The notes under the pieces were generated by a model. That model was not told the origin of the DNA, searched no databases, and saw only the letters and a program-made list of their open reading frames with translations. From Candidatus Poribacteria bacterium (GTDB lineage: Bacteria; Poribacteria; WGA-4E; WGA-3G), in assembly GCA_009843785.1 (NCBI GenBank), contig VYCT01000127.1, positions 1-45,779 on the forward strand: a DNA stretch of 45,779 nucleotides, in the 5' to 3' direction. Position numbers and translations under genes: made by a program. Positions 16,105 to 25,636 of this stretch are shown here, in pieces. Each line of letters starts with the position of its first letter. The stretch's first letter is position 1.

Positions 16105-17138
16105 CTATGCCTCAAAATACCGTCGCACAAAGGGCCATGCACCGGCTTTGTAGTAACGATGTCCACCATCACCGATGAAGAGTTCACATCTATCTCCAAC
16201 ACCAGCAACTGTATAGATCGTTTTCAACCGTTCGTAAGCGAATTTGACGTGGTCTATCGGAAAAATTCCGTCATCGCGTCCTGCAATCGCACAGAACGGA
16301 CGCGGTGCGATTAAGCCTGCGACATCGTACATCTCTCCGAGCCGCATGACCCCCGGTACATAGTTACATTCGCAATGTCGAATCATGCCGATGCTCCCTT
16401 CAAATGTGCAGAAATAGCAACTCGGTACGGCAACTGCGATCCGTGTTTCACACGCCGCCGCGAAAAGCGAAACCGTCCCGCCACCAGAATTACCGGTAAT
16501 TGCGATGCGCTCGGCATCTACGGGTAAGTGTCCTATCGCCCAATCAATGAGGCGCGACATATCCCAGACCCGCTCACCGATCGGAGTCCGCCCGACGAGT
16601 ATGCTATGAACCAACTGATGTCGGCAGGAGTGCGTATTATTTGCCGCTTTATCCGCATCCGTCCGCGTTTCACCAAAAGCACGCGTCGTTGGGGCAATAG
16701 CGATGTAGCCTTCCTCCACAACTGCCTGCCGTGCGATGTCACGCTCACCTTCCAGCATGTGTTCTTCTTCTGTTTCCGTATGTGCAATGCCTGCGTAGAG
16801 ATGCGGATGGTTATGCCCGTGGGGTGCAAGAATCAGCGGGAGTTTGCCTTCAATCGTTTTCGGACGCAGTAGATAGAACGGCAGCGGCACCGTCGGTTCT
16901 ACCCACAGATACCAACTTTCGCGGAGATGGGTGTCCATGTCCAAGACTTCGAGTTGTTCTGCTTTCGGGACGTAGCCGCCCAGATCGGCTTCCATATTAT
17001 CCAAGCCGAGGATCTCTCGCAGCTTCGGACGGAAATTGGCTTGCCACGCCAACAACCCTTCCCGCGTGCTGGCATGAAATTCATATTGTCTCGGGACGGT
17101 GTCGTATAAGTTTTGAAGTGTGTATCAGCGTTGTACAT
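16105..17138 (-). pseudogene. Alpha/beta-hydrolase (acetyl-xylan esterase-like) with a 5' frameshift
   Basis: Alpha/beta hydrolase with nucleophile motif GNSGGG (serine near residue 218) and a likely catalytic His in GDGGHRYY near the end. Such proteins act as acyl esterases. The start at 17138 is marked by a GGAGGAT Shine-Dalgarno (17146-17152) and begins MYNADTHFKT. The conserved continuation LYDTVPRQYEF is in another frame, joined only if one T is added around 17108-17109. The remaining in-frame part (16105-17055, 316 residues from a TTG) is intact. This is either an assembly error or a real inactivating or slippage mutation. Confidence 0.72.
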
Positions 17139-17166
17139 TACAGTTATCCTCCGGAGGTTGCGTCGC

Positions 17167-17194
17167 TTGACAAAATTCTTGACACTGCTATAAT
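17167..17194 (+). promoter_or_regulatory. Near-consensus sigma-70 promoter of the carbohydrate operon
   Basis: TTGACA (17167-17172), a 16-base spacer, then TATAAT (17189-17194). Both hexamers are perfect. Transcription would start near 17201, giving a leader of about 80 bases before the ATG at 17283. A palindromic TCCTCCGGAGGT sits just upstream and contains the Shine-Dalgarno of the divergent hydrolase. Confidence 0.7.
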
Positions 17195-17282
17195 GTTGAC
17201 GAATGAACTGCCAGATAATCTACAAAATATAATAGAGGACATTCCTACACCTGTCAACCGAATTAATGAAAGGTTCTGTATA

Positions 17283-18164
17283 ATGAAAGTACTAATAACT
17301 GGGGCGAGCGGTAGGCTCGGCGCGTATGTCATCCGAGAATTGGAGGCTGAGCACTCGTTGGTGCTAATGTCGCGCAGAACGCCTCCCGATGACTTCTCGC
17401 ACCTACCCTTTGTTCAGGGGGATCTCAACAACTTTGAAGATTGCCAACGTGCCGTTGAAGGCGTGGACGCGATCCAACACCTCGGTGCACAACCGGGTCC
17501 CGTCGATCACCCAGATTTACGGGCGGGTGCCGAAGAGAGAGGCATCCCCTTTGACGCGACCTTCAAAACGAACATGCTCGGCACCTATTATCTCATGCAA
17601 GCCGCGATTGAAGCGGATGTCCACACGGTTGTGATGTCTGGCAGTAATTGCGCGTTAGGACACGGTTTTCGGATCAGCAAAACTCACATTCCGATAGACT
17701 ACCTACCGATAGATGAAGAACACCCTTGCTATCCTGAAGATTCCTATAGTTTCTCTAAACGTTGTGGTGAAGACCTGTTAGCAAGTTATAGCCGCGCCTA
17801 CGGCATCCGAACATACATTACGCGTCCTGCCGGTATCAGTCCGGAAGAGCGGCGAAGGCAGATGGCAGAAAACGCTAAACCGACAACCGCTTGGACACCA
17901 TGGCTCTGGTGTTGGGTAGGCAGTGAGGATGTTGCCAGCGCGCACCGCCTGATTATGGAAAAGGCGGACACGCTGCCGCCGCACGATGTCTATTTTCTCA
18001 ATGCTGATGATACATCCGCGTTGGAACCTTCTCAAGAACTGGTGGCGCGTTTTAAACCTGAATTCCTTCCAAAAGTGAGAACGCTTCAGGGGTATCAATC
18101 GTTTATCAATTGCGACAAACTCAAAAATGCAGTCGGATGGCAACACGAAACAACGTGGCGGTAA
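17283..18164 (+). CDS. NAD-dependent epimerase/dehydratase (extended SDR)
   Basis: A 293-residue extended short-chain dehydrogenase. The NAD-binding motif is GASGRLG (residues 7-13) and the catalytic pair is Tyr155 and Lys159 in SYSFSK. The C-terminal substrate region is short, as in NAD-dependent epimerases and uronate dehydrogenases. It starts at ATG 17283 with AAAGG upstream; the open frame extends far upstream but across the promoter and the hydrolase gene, so that extension is not real. It leads an operon with Gfo/Idh, PfkB and TonB-receptor genes, suggesting sugar or sugar-acid use. Confidence 0.88.
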   Translation: MKVLITGASGRLGAYVIRELEAEHSLVLMSRRTPPDDFSHLPFVQGDLNNFEDCQRAVEGVDAIQHLGAQPGPVDHPDLRAGAEERGIPFDATFKTNMLGTYYLMQAAIEADVHTVVMSGSNCALGHGFRISKTHIPIDYLPIDEEHPCYPEDSYSFSKRCGEDLLASYSRAYGIRTYITRPAGISPEERRRQMAENAKPTTAWTPWLWCWVGSEDVASAHRLIMEKADTLPPHDVYFLNADDTSALEPSQELVARFKPEFLPKVRTLQGYQSFINCDKLKNAVGWQHETTWR

Positions 18165-18171
18165 TCGTAGA

Positions 18172-18188
18172 GGCGAGGTTACCTCGCC
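18172..18188. repeat. GC-rich hairpin repeat (GGCGAGG/CCTCGCC)
   Basis: A 7-bp stem with a 3-base loop, flanked by GTAGA and CCCTAC, between the epimerase and the next Gfo/Idh gene. Same family as 6316 and 11855. Confidence 0.6.
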
Positions 18189-18209
18189 CCTACTACTGGA
18201 GGAAATATC

Positions 18210-19292
18210 ATGTCAACCAATGATCGAGTCAGGATTGGTGTTATCGGTGTAGGGAGTATCTCTGTGCGTGGCATCCTTCCGCATCTCACACAGGACGATG
18301 TTCAGGATAGATTACAGGTAACCGCTGTCTGTGACCCTGTCCCTGGTCGGGCACAAGCCGCCTCTGAAAAATTCAATGTCCCGCACGCGTATGAAACCTA
18401 CGACGCACTTTTGGCAGATGGGCGTGTAGACGCTGTTAGCATCGCGTCGCCCATCGGTTTACATTATGAGCAGGGAAAACTCGCAATTGAACACGGGCTG
18501 CACGCGCATTTCAACAAGACGATGACAACGACCGTTGATGAAGCAGACGACCTGATTGAATCGGCAGCCCGCAAAGGCGTAAAATTGGTAGCTTCTCCGG
18601 GACAGATGCTCCGTCCGATTCACCAAGAGATCCGCAGACTCATTAATGAGGGGGCGATTGGAACGTTGACGTGGGCAGCCACCGGCTCCTCTTTTGGTCG
18701 CTACCATGAAAACGAATCCGTGAGACACGGCGATGATCCGCTCTCTAATATCAACCCAGCGTGGTATTTCCGTAAACCCGGTGGCGGTCCGCTCTATGAT
18801 ATGACGGTCTACGGTCTGCATACGCTGACCGGTATCCTCGGACCTGTCAAGCGCGTAACGGCGTTCTCCGGCGTGCGTGTCAAGGAACGTGAATTCCGCG
18901 GCGAAATGCTCCCTTGCGATATGGACGATAACACCTTTATTCTGCTTGATTTCGGGGATGCTTTCTTCGGTTTTATCTATGGTGCCGCGGCGGGACACGG
19001 AATAAAAGGTGGATTAGCAATCCACGGAACAGCTGGGGCGATTGAGGGCAGCACCCTTAACGGCGAACCAATTGACGCACCGAAAAGGGAATTGCCGCAC
19101 GTTGTGGGACCGCATCGTAACATTCAGGAATCGCACGTCTATGAAGATATTATGCAGCTGGTAGACTGGATCCGTGAGGATAAACCGACGATTGTCACGG
19201 CGGAGCATGCCCGGCATGTCATAGAGATTTTTGATGCGGGTTACCGATCCGCACAGACAGGACAAGCACAAGACCTACGCACTACATTTTAA
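18210..19292 (+). CDS. Gfo/Idh/MocA-family oxidoreductase
   Basis: A 360-residue NAD(P)-dependent dehydrogenase of the Gfo/Idh/MocA family. The cofactor motif is GVIGVGSIS (residues 10-18), and Lys103 in HFNKTMTTTV occupies the position of the EKP lysine. HGDDPLSNINPAWYFRKPGGGPLYDMTVYGLH is the conserved active-site stretch with the catalytic His. It is co-directional with the epimerase (45 bp before) and the kinase (14 bp after), so it probably oxidises a sugar in the same pathway. The substrate is unknown. Confidence 0.9.
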   Translation: MSTNDRVRIGVIGVGSISVRGILPHLTQDDVQDRLQVTAVCDPVPGRAQAASEKFNVPHAYETYDALLADGRVDAVSIASPIGLHYEQGKLAIEHGLHAHFNKTMTTTVDEADDLIESAARKGVKLVASPGQMLRPIHQEIRRLINEGAIGTLTWAATGSSFGRYHENESVRHGDDPLSNINPAWYFRKPGGGPLYDMTVYGLHTLTGILGPVKRVTAFSGVRVKEREFRGEMLPCDMDDNTFILLDFGDAFFGFIYGAAAGHGIKGGLAIHGTAGAIEGSTLNGEPIDAPKRELPHVVGPHRNIQESHVYEDIMQLVDWIREDKPTIVTAEHARHVIEIFDAGYRSAQTGQAQDLRTTF

Positions 19293-19306
19293 AGGAACGA
19301 CAACCT

Positions 19307-20281
19307 ATGCCAGAAGCTTTATGTATTGGTGAGCTCCTTATTGATTTTGTTTCCACAACACCTGATGTAACGCTCGCCGAAGCTCCAGGATTCGTTAAAG
19401 CACCCGGCGGCGCGCCCGCCAATGTTGCCGTCGGCTTAGCCAAGCTCGGTGTAGATGCTGGGTTTATCGGCAAAGTCGGCGCGGATGCGTTCGGCGATTT
19501 CCTGCGCGAAGTGCTTCAAGAGAACAGCGTTGACACCGCCTATCTCATCGCGGGCGAAACCTCTCGGACAACCTTAGCCTTTGTCGCTACGCGTTCGGAT
19601 GGCATGAAAGACATTACGTTCTATCGCCACCCGGGTGCCGATATCCAACTCGCCCCTGACGAAATTGACATTGGCTACATCCAATCCGCTGAACTGTTCC
19701 ACTACGGCTCTGTCAGCCTCAGCCATTCACCGAGCCGAGAAGCGACGCTCCATGCAATCCGGTCCGCAAAAGCGGGTGGCGCGCGCCTCTCCTACGACCC
19801 GAACTTACGGTTGATGCTCTGGGATAACGCTGCTAATGCCAAACGATGGATCTGGGAGGTAATGCCTTACGCAGATGTGGTCAAAATCTCAGATGAGGAG
19901 TGGGAATTTGTTACAGGTGATGCGGACTTTGAACATGGCATTCAACGTATCCTTGGACTCGGTGTGAAGTTGCTCGTTGTGACATTGGGGGAACGCGGAT
20001 GTTATTATACAAACGGCTTTGCTGACGGTTTCGTCGACGGTTTTACAGTTGATGTCATAGATACACTTGGGGCGGGAGATGCCTTCGTCGCTGCCATGCT
20101 TGCACAATTAAGGCAGTATATGGACCTGACCGCGCTTGAACAAAAGCAGCTGGATCCTATCATGCGATATGCGAACGCTGCAGGGGCATTGGCAACACAG
20201 AAAGTCGGCGTAATCCCTTCACTACCAACGCCTTCTGAGATTGAACGTTTCTTGTTAGGTGCGGACCAACATACGTCGTAA
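19307..20281 (+). CDS. PfkB-family carbohydrate kinase (fructokinase-like)
   Basis: A 324-residue ribokinase-fold sugar kinase. The N-terminal signature is PGGAPANVAVGLAKLG (residues 33-48) and the C-terminal one DTLGAGDAFVAAML with catalytic Asp258. Phosphorylation of a ketose such as fructose is typical for this subgroup. AAAGGA lies before the ATG, and the TonB-receptor gene starts 17 bp downstream, so it belongs to the same operon. The exact sugar cannot be read from sequence. Confidence 0.9.
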   Translation: MPEALCIGELLIDFVSTTPDVTLAEAPGFVKAPGGAPANVAVGLAKLGVDAGFIGKVGADAFGDFLREVLQENSVDTAYLIAGETSRTTLAFVATRSDGMKDITFYRHPGADIQLAPDEIDIGYIQSAELFHYGSVSLSHSPSREATLHAIRSAKAGGARLSYDPNLRLMLWDNAANAKRWIWEVMPYADVVKISDEEWEFVTGDADFEHGIQRILGLGVKLLVVTLGERGCYYTNGFADGFVDGFTVDVIDTLGAGDAFVAAMLAQLRQYMDLTALEQKQLDPIMRYANAAGALATQKVGVIPSLPTPSEIERFLLGADQHTS

Positions 20282-20298
20282 ATAAAGGGGAGAATATT

Positions 20299-23127
20299 AT
20301 GAAATCATTGGGTCTACTTCATGGCTTATCATTATTCTTATTTGTTGTTATGGGGTTTGCTGTTGTATCGGCGGAAGCTGCTACCTTGAATATTACTGTG
20401 GCAGATCCGCAAACGGGTAATAAATTGAAGGGTGTTTCCATTACTGTCACGCCCGAAACCGGTGATGCCGTTACAGGTGTTAGTGGTCCAACCGGCACGC
20501 TTGAGATTACGGATTTAGCTGCAGGGGTCTATACGATTACTGCTTCTTCAACAGGTTATGCGGATAAAGTTATAGCAGATGTCGCGCTTGCTGCTGACGA
20601 AACGAAGTCTATAGAAATTGCGCTCTCTTCCGAGGTTATCCAACTGGATCAAGTCTCCGTTACGGCATCTCGCCGTCAGGAAAAGGTGCTTGAAGCACCA
20701 GCATCCATTGCGCTTGTTGGGGATTCGGAAATTAGAGACCGCGTCTCACCAAGTGTTACGGAGCACTTAAAATCGGTACGTGCGGTAGATGTCGTAACCG
20801 CTGGGCTCGGTGCGTCGTATGTTGTCGTTCGCGGCTTCAACAACGTTTTTTCGGGTTCACTTTTGTCACTTGTTGACAATCGGATTGCGAGCGTGCCTTC
20901 GCTACGGGTCAATAGTTACAGTATCATTCCGACGATAAGTGAAGATATTGAGCAGATTGAAGTCGTCTCCGGGCCTGGCGCGGCACTCTACGGTCCGAAT
21001 AGTGCCAACGGTGTGATGCACATCATCACTCGCTCACCGTTCACCTCTCAAGGAACGATCCTGAGTCTTGGGGGCGGTGAGCGTGGCATACTTATGGGAT
21101 CGCTGCGACATGCAGGCGTTGTCAATGAGACGATTGGCTATAAGTTTTCGGGCAATTATTTTCGCGGAAATGACTGGGAAGAAGGGCGATCAAAAGAGGA
21201 TGTTGAAGGTGCAGGCGGCCTAATATTCGATACTTACAAGGCCAGTGGCGAATTTCGTGTTGATTATAGCCCCAGCGACGATACGACAGCGATTCTGGCA
21301 AGTGGTTTCACACAAGCTACCGGCATTGAACTGACGGGTATTGGTGCGGGCCAAGCTCAAAACTGGACTTATGGTTACCTCCAAGGACGCTTTATTTCCA
21401 AAGACCTCTTTGCGCAAGCCTTTTGGAATCGGAGCAATGCTGGAGATACTTATGTCGTGCGGAGCGGCGATCCCACTATTGACAATTCCGATCTGTATGT
21501 CGGGCAGATTCAACACGGTTATAGTTTTGGCGAACGGCAACGCTTTACTTATGGACTGGATGTGTTGCTGACGCGTCCGGATACAGAAGGAACAATCAAC
21601 GGCATCAATGAAGCCGATGACAACATTAACGAGATAGGTGCCTATTTGCAGTCAGAGACCAAACTCCTTCCACAGTTAAAGTTCATCGCTGCCGGACGGA
21701 TTGATGACCACAATCAACTTGAAGACTACGTCCTTTCCCCGCGCGTCGCACTTGCGTTGCAACCCAATGACGACCATAACTTTAGAATAACCTATAACCG
21801 TGCCTTCAATACGCCAAGAACTTCAGACTTATTTCTCGATATTTTGTCGGCAAAAGATGCTTTTCAGTTGGGTGCTAACTTTGGCCCGGTGTTGGGTTTC
21901 AGCCCGAATATCGACATACGCGCACAGGGTGTCCGTTCCGAAACGGGGTTTACCTTCAAAAGAAGTGAGGATGGTCGTCCGGAGTTTCGCTCTCCCTTTT
22001 CGCCGTTGGCAAGTTTACCAGCAGAGATGTACATTCCGCTTGATGATCCTGTTTTTACCAACGTTATGTGGAGCGTCGGGAGAAGTGCTGTCATGAGTGC
22101 GGCACTCCCAACGTTTAAAGCAGGTTTAACCGCAGGAGGGTTCCAAGACCCCGTAATCACAGCCCTCGCCGATGGATTTGATAATCTTATTCCAAAACAG
22201 GTGACGGGTGTGAAAAATGTTTTACGCTCGCTTGATCCGCAGGCAGGTAACTTTGTTGACGTTGAAGGTGTAAATGATGTTAACCCGCTTAAGCCGACGA
22301 TTACACAGACGTATGAGATCGGCTACAAAGGGATTTTCATGAACACATTGGCGTTTTCTGCCGATGTCTATCACTCCAGAATTAACGATTTCGTAGGTCC
22401 CTTGGTTGTCGAAACCCCAAATGTGTTTTTGGATCCGGCAACATTAGGCGCCTCCCTCGGTGAGCAGATGACCGCAGCGTTAGCAGATCCAGCGAACGCG
22501 AACTTAAAACAGGCGCTGCTTGCGTTCGATGCCCCTGCACAAGGGGGTAACAACAACGGTTCACCTGTTGATGAATTGGTGAAGTTATTCGTCGCGGGGA
22601 CTGAAAACAACGGTGCTGCTTTCATACCTTATGGGACAGTTACGCCTGAGCAGGCAGCAGATCCCAACGCAATCATGCTGACCTATCGGAATTATGGTGA
22701 TATTTCGCTCAATGGATTCGATCTGACGTTTACCTATTACCTGAGTCCGAGTTTGAGTTTTGGTGCGAATTATTCGTTTGTCAGTAAAGACCTTTTTGAA
22801 GACGTTGATGGTCTTGGCGATATTGCGCTCAATGCACCGAAAAATAAGTTTGGTGCAAGCGTTCAATACGTTAATACTAAGCATGGATTAGGCGTAGGAC
22901 TTCGGACACGTTTTGTGGCGGGGTTCCCTGTCAGATCGGGGGTTTACGTGGGTGATATAGAATCGTATTATACGGTTGATGTAAACGCTGGTTATGAAAT
23001 ACCCATCGGTCCTAGACCACGTCTTTCATTCACTGTGCAAAATCTCTTAGACCGTAGACATCAGCAGTTTATCGGTTCGCCAGAAATCGGACGCTTGGCA
23101 ATGGTGCGTCTGACACAAACTTTCTAA
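20299..23127 (+). CDS. TonB-dependent outer-membrane receptor
   Basis: A 942-residue outer-membrane transporter. The signal peptide covers about residues 1-28 (ending SAEAA). Next come a carboxypeptidase-regulatory-like beta domain (about 29-115), a plug (about 130-245; DQVSVTASRRQ, then DIEQIEVVSGPGAALYGPNSANGVMHI) and a beta barrel ending in a C-terminal Phe (RLTQTF). Such receptors import glycans, siderophores or vitamins with TonB energy. The operon context with sugar kinase, Gfo/Idh and epimerase favours a carbohydrate ligand, but no SusD partner is present. AAAGGGGAG provides a strong RBS. It converges with the methyltransferase gene. Confidence 0.93.
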   Translation: MKSLGLLHGLSLFLFVVMGFAVVSAEAATLNITVADPQTGNKLKGVSITVTPETGDAVTGVSGPTGTLEITDLAAGVYTITASSTGYADKVIADVALAADETKSIEIALSSEVIQLDQVSVTASRRQEKVLEAPASIALVGDSEIRDRVSPSVTEHLKSVRAVDVVTAGLGASYVVVRGFNNVFSGSLLSLVDNRIASVPSLRVNSYSIIPTISEDIEQIEVVSGPGAALYGPNSANGVMHIITRSPFTSQGTILSLGGGERGILMGSLRHAGVVNETIGYKFSGNYFRGNDWEEGRSKEDVEGAGGLIFDTYKASGEFRVDYSPSDDTTAILASGFTQATGIELTGIGAGQAQNWTYGYLQGRFISKDLFAQAFWNRSNAGDTYVVRSGDPTIDNSDLYVGQIQHGYSFGERQRFTYGLDVLLTRPDTEGTINGINEADDNINEIGAYLQSETKLLPQLKFIAAGRIDDHNQLEDYVLSPRVALALQPNDDHNFRITYNRAFNTPRTSDLFLDILSAKDAFQLGANFGPVLGFSPNIDIRAQGVRSETGFTFKRSEDGRPEFRSPFSPLASLPAEMYIPLDDPVFTNVMWSVGRSAVMSAALPTFKAGLTAGGFQDPVITALADGFDNLIPKQVTGVKNVLRSLDPQAGNFVDVEGVNDVNPLKPTITQTYEIGYKGIFMNTLAFSADVYHSRINDFVGPLVVETPNVFLDPATLGASLGEQMTAALADPANANLKQALLAFDAPAQGGNNNGSPVDELVKLFVAGTENNGAAFIPYGTVTPEQAADPNAIMLTYRNYGDISLNGFDLTFTYYLSPSLSFGANYSFVSKDLFEDVDGLGDIALNAPKNKFGASVQYVNTKHGLGVGLRTRFVAGFPVRSGVYVGDIESYYTVDVNAGYEIPIGPRPRLSFTVQNLLDRRHQQFIGSPEIGRLAMVRLTQTF

Positions 23128-23153
23128 CGGTTTCGTTTTGTCGGGGGTATCCC

Positions 23154-23930
23154 CTAAACGCGCCGCGCTTTAACGGCGTACATGGGCCAGGAGAAATAGA
23201 AGTCATCACCGGCAGGTTTAACTGTGTAATGCTCTTTTGCCTCATCAGCGGAGAGTTGTGCGAACGCATCACGGATTTTTTGCACGAGCTCTGGTGAATT
23301 TTGCTCCGGACGCACCCACCACAAAAACGACATCTGGGCGTTGCGGACGTGCGCAGTCTGTTCAAGTGAGAACCCAGCATCCGTAATCATCACATCCCAT
23401 TGCGAGGGTGGATGGCCATAAACGTGCGAATCGTCCCGAAGTGTCTCTACACGGTTCTGCCATGCTATTAACTTTTCTGATTCAGGGGAAACGGAATCTG
23501 CGAGGCAAAAAAGTCCATCTGTTCGGAGAACGCGATGGACCTCGCTCAAAAATTTCGGGACATCTTGGAAATGGTGAGGGGCAAGCCGACACGTCACCAA
23601 ATCTAACGAGGCAGTCGCAAACGGCAAAGATTCCGCAGCAGCGATAGAAAACGTAATATTCTCTATGGCTTGTTCTTCCGCCAATGCAGCTGCCTTTGCC
23701 ACCATTTCTGGGGTCAGATCCGTGGCGACTACATAACCAACCTTCGGTGCAAGCGCGAACGCTGTGAAACCTGTACCTGTCGCGATGTCCAACGTCTGCT
23801 CTGTACCTTTCGGCTCCGCAAAGTTGAGGATGACATCTAACGTATCCCCTTTCGCATGCGCGCTGCTCTGTGCGTAGTAGTCTGCGTGCTGACTAAACTG
23901 TTCACGAACCGCTGTGTGTACGGACTTCAT
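23154..23930 (-). CDS. Class I SAM-dependent methyltransferase (UbiE-like)
   Basis: A 258-residue methyltransferase. SAM-binding motif I is LDIATGTGFTAF (about residues 47-58). Motif II acidic region VVATDLTPEMV, the ENITFSIAAAESLPFATASLDLVTCR stretch and FLSEVHRVLRTDGLFCLAD complete a UbiE/COQ5-type core. The substrate is unknown; menaquinone or another small molecule is possible. Heptamer repeats lie immediately upstream of the start on this strand (23936-23970) and no clear Shine-Dalgarno is seen, so the start is less certain. Confidence 0.88.
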   Translation of the reverse strand: MKSVHTAVREQFSQHADYYAQSSAHAKGDTLDVILNFAEPKGTEQTLDIATGTGFTAFALAPKVGYVVATDLTPEMVAKAAALAEEQAIENITFSIAAAESLPFATASLDLVTCRLAPHHFQDVPKFLSEVHRVLRTDGLFCLADSVSPESEKLIAWQNRVETLRDDSHVYGHPPSQWDVMITDAGFSLEQTAHVRNAQMSFLWWVRPEQNSPELVQKIRDAFAQLSADEAKEHYTVKPAGDDFYFSWPMYAVKARRV

Positions 23931-23935
23931 ATATT

Positions 23936-23970
23936 GGTTCTCAGTTTTCGGTTATTGGTTTTCGGTCTGG
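23936..23970. repeat. Heptamer-repeat arm upstream of the methyltransferase
   Basis: On the + strand it reads GGTTCTCAGTTTTCGGTTA and continues with TTGGTTTTCGG; on the coding strand it reads as AACCGAAAACTGAGAACC-type units just before the ATG. It occupies half of the 62-bp spacer to the alcohol dehydrogenase. Confidence 0.55.
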
Positions 23971-23992
23971 ATTGCGATTGCCGGACAACTTA

Positions 23993-25096
23993 TTAATTGA
24001 AAACAATGACTCCGCGCGCGTTTTCACCGGCTTCCATATCCGCGAACGCCTCGTTAATCTGTTCAAGTCGATAGTGCCGTGTAATGAGTTCGTCTAACTT
24101 CAGTTTGCCTTCCGTGTACAATCTCAAAAGTTTTGGCATATCTACCCGCGGGTGGCACGAACCGTAGAACGAACCGATCAGCTGCCGCTCTGTTGAGACA
24201 AGATGTTGTGCCGGAATACTCACCTCCATCTCGTGGTGTGCCATGCCGACGATAACAGCAGTGCCAGCTGCTCGCACCATACGATACGCCTGCACAATCG
24301 TCTTCGGATTTCCGATCACCTCAAAGGCGTAGTCTACCCCAAGACCGTCGGTTAATTCGCGAACCGCTTCAACCGGATCGCACGTTGCCGCGTTGACGAC
24401 ATCCGTCGCTCCAAAATTTTTCGCAAAATCGAGTTTCTTCTCCGCTATATCAACGGCGATAATCTGTTCTGCTTGCGCGAGCAGCGCGCCTTGGATAGCG
24501 TTTAGACCCACGCCCCCTGTTCCAATAACCGCTACGGAGCTGCCGGGTTCTACCTTTGCAGTATTGAGCACTGCACCGACACCGGTTGTCACGCCGCATC
24601 CGACGAGTGCTGCTTTTTCTAACGCGTAATCTTTGTCAATTTTCACGAGGTTTTGTTGTGGGACAACCATGTATTCCGACATCGTTGCAATGCGTGCCAT
24701 CTGGAGGATGCCGTCCCCCGATCCGTTATGCAGACGATACGTGCCGTCCAATTGGAACCCGCGCGGGACATCGTAACTTTCACACAGACAGACTTTTTCC
24801 ATCTGACACATGCGACAACCGCCGCAATAGCTAACGAAAGACAAGATTACATGGTCGCCCAGCTGAAAACCTGTTACATCCGCGCCGACCCGTTCAATAA
24901 TCCCTGCCCCTTCATGTCCCAGCGCGACAGCGGCATCGTAATAGATAGCACCCGTGACGACTGATAGGTCTGAGTGGCAGACCCCACTCGCAGCGGTACG
25001 GACGAGGACTTCGTTTGCCTTCGGTTCATCTAACTCAAGTTCCTCAATGACAACCGGTTCGTTATGTGTGTACATAACAGCAGCACGCGTTTTCAT
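23993..25096 (-). CDS. Zinc-dependent alcohol dehydrogenase (class III-like)
   Basis: A 367-residue medium-chain dehydrogenase. Catalytic zinc ligands are Cys40 (GVCHSD), His61 and Glu62 (GHEGAG). The structural zinc lobe has Cys91, Cys94, Cys97 and Cys103 to Cys105 (CGGCRMCQMEKVCLC). The NAD site is IGTGGVGLNAIQGA. It resembles the class III and mycothiol-type zinc dehydrogenases rather than short-chain types. The ATG at 25096 follows GGAGG and is preferred to an upstream TTG. It sits just downstream of the toxin-antitoxin pair and may be read from its transcript. The alcohol or aldehyde substrate is unknown. Confidence 0.92.
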   Translation of the reverse strand: MKTRAAVMYTHNEPVVIEELELDEPKANEVLVRTAASGVCHSDLSVVTGAIYYDAAVALGHEGAGIIERVGADVTGFQLGDHVILSFVSYCGGCRMCQMEKVCLCESYDVPRGFQLDGTYRLHNGSGDGILQMARIATMSEYMVVPQQNLVKIDKDYALEKAALVGCGVTTGVGAVLNTAKVEPGSSVAVIGTGGVGLNAIQGALLAQAEQIIAVDIAEKKLDFAKNFGATDVVNAATCDPVEAVRELTDGLGVDYAFEVIGNPKTIVQAYRMVRAAGTAVIVGMAHHEMEVSIPAQHLVSTERQLIGSFYGSCHPRVDMPKLLRLYTEGKLKLDELITRHYRLEQINEAFADMEAGENARGVIVFN

Positions 25097-25122
25097 GCGT
25101 TTCTTTCCTCCATAGCCTTTCC

Positions 25123-25395
25123 TCAACGATAAGCGTAGCGACGGTGTTTGATTCGGTAAATTTCAATTAGGTGATGCTGGTCGTCTATTTGATAGAGAAT
25201 TCGGTACTCTCCGACCCGGATTCGCCAGTGTGAATCTGTTTCCCCTGAAAGTTTAACGACTCCTGGTGGCCGCGGGTTATTCGCCAAAGCCGCTAACCGG
25301 ACATCAACACGTGTCCTAATGTTTTGCGGTAAATTCCGCAATTCTCGTTCAGCACGACGTTTTAGATAAACAGCATAAGTTGATGGAGTATTCAA
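25123..25395 (-). CDS. RelE/ParE-family toxin
   Basis: A 90-residue RelE-type toxin of a type II module, expected to cleave mRNA on ribosomes. Signatures are YLKRRAERELRNLPQNIRTRV, PPGVVKLSG, HWRIRVGEYRILYQID and the basic end YRIKHRRYAYR, which carries the usual catalytic Arg, His and Tyr residues. It overlaps the antitoxin by 4 bp, and the alcohol dehydrogenase gene starts 26 bp further on. Confidence 0.9.
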   Translation of the reverse strand: MNTPSTYAVYLKRRAERELRNLPQNIRTRVDVRLAALANNPRPPGVVKLSGETDSHWRIRVGEYRILYQIDDQHHLIEIYRIKHRRYAYR

Positions 25396-25598
25396 AGTTT
25401 TCCTTCTTTTTCTAACTCGGCTCGAATTTCCTGATACGGGCGAGACTCAGTTTCGGTTTTAACCGCGGCATCCATCTCTAAAATGTCCTCTAAATCCTCA
25501 AGGTGTTCTATGAGAAGGCGATACTCCTTCATTGACAAAACTACTGCGGTTTTCCGACCCTTGTCATTGACGAGATATTTGGGTTTAATGTTGAGCAT
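25392..25598 (-). CDS. Phd/YefM-family antitoxin
   Basis: A 68-residue Phd/YefM-like antitoxin paired with the RelE toxin that follows. The N-terminal DNA-binding part contains YLVNDKGRKTAVVLSMKEYRLL, and a helix LIEHLEDLEDILEMDAA follows, with an acidic flexible end that would cover the toxin. ATG 25598 has GGAG upstream; an earlier ATG at 25622 adds eight unlikely residues. The pair is co-directional with the TIM-barrel gene upstream. Confidence 0.87.
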   Translation of the reverse strand: MLNIKPKYLVNDKGRKTAVVLSMKEYRLLIEHLEDLEDILEMDAAVKTETESRPYQEIRAELEKEGKL

Positions 25599-25636
25599 AA
25601 GTATTCTCCAAACGAGCAGCATAGGTGTGATTGCGC

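Noticed and set aside
16731-17282. Long N-terminal extension of the epimerase
   Set aside because: It crosses the divergent hydrolase start and the strong promoter; the conserved KVLITGASGRLG start and AAAGG place the ATG at 17283.
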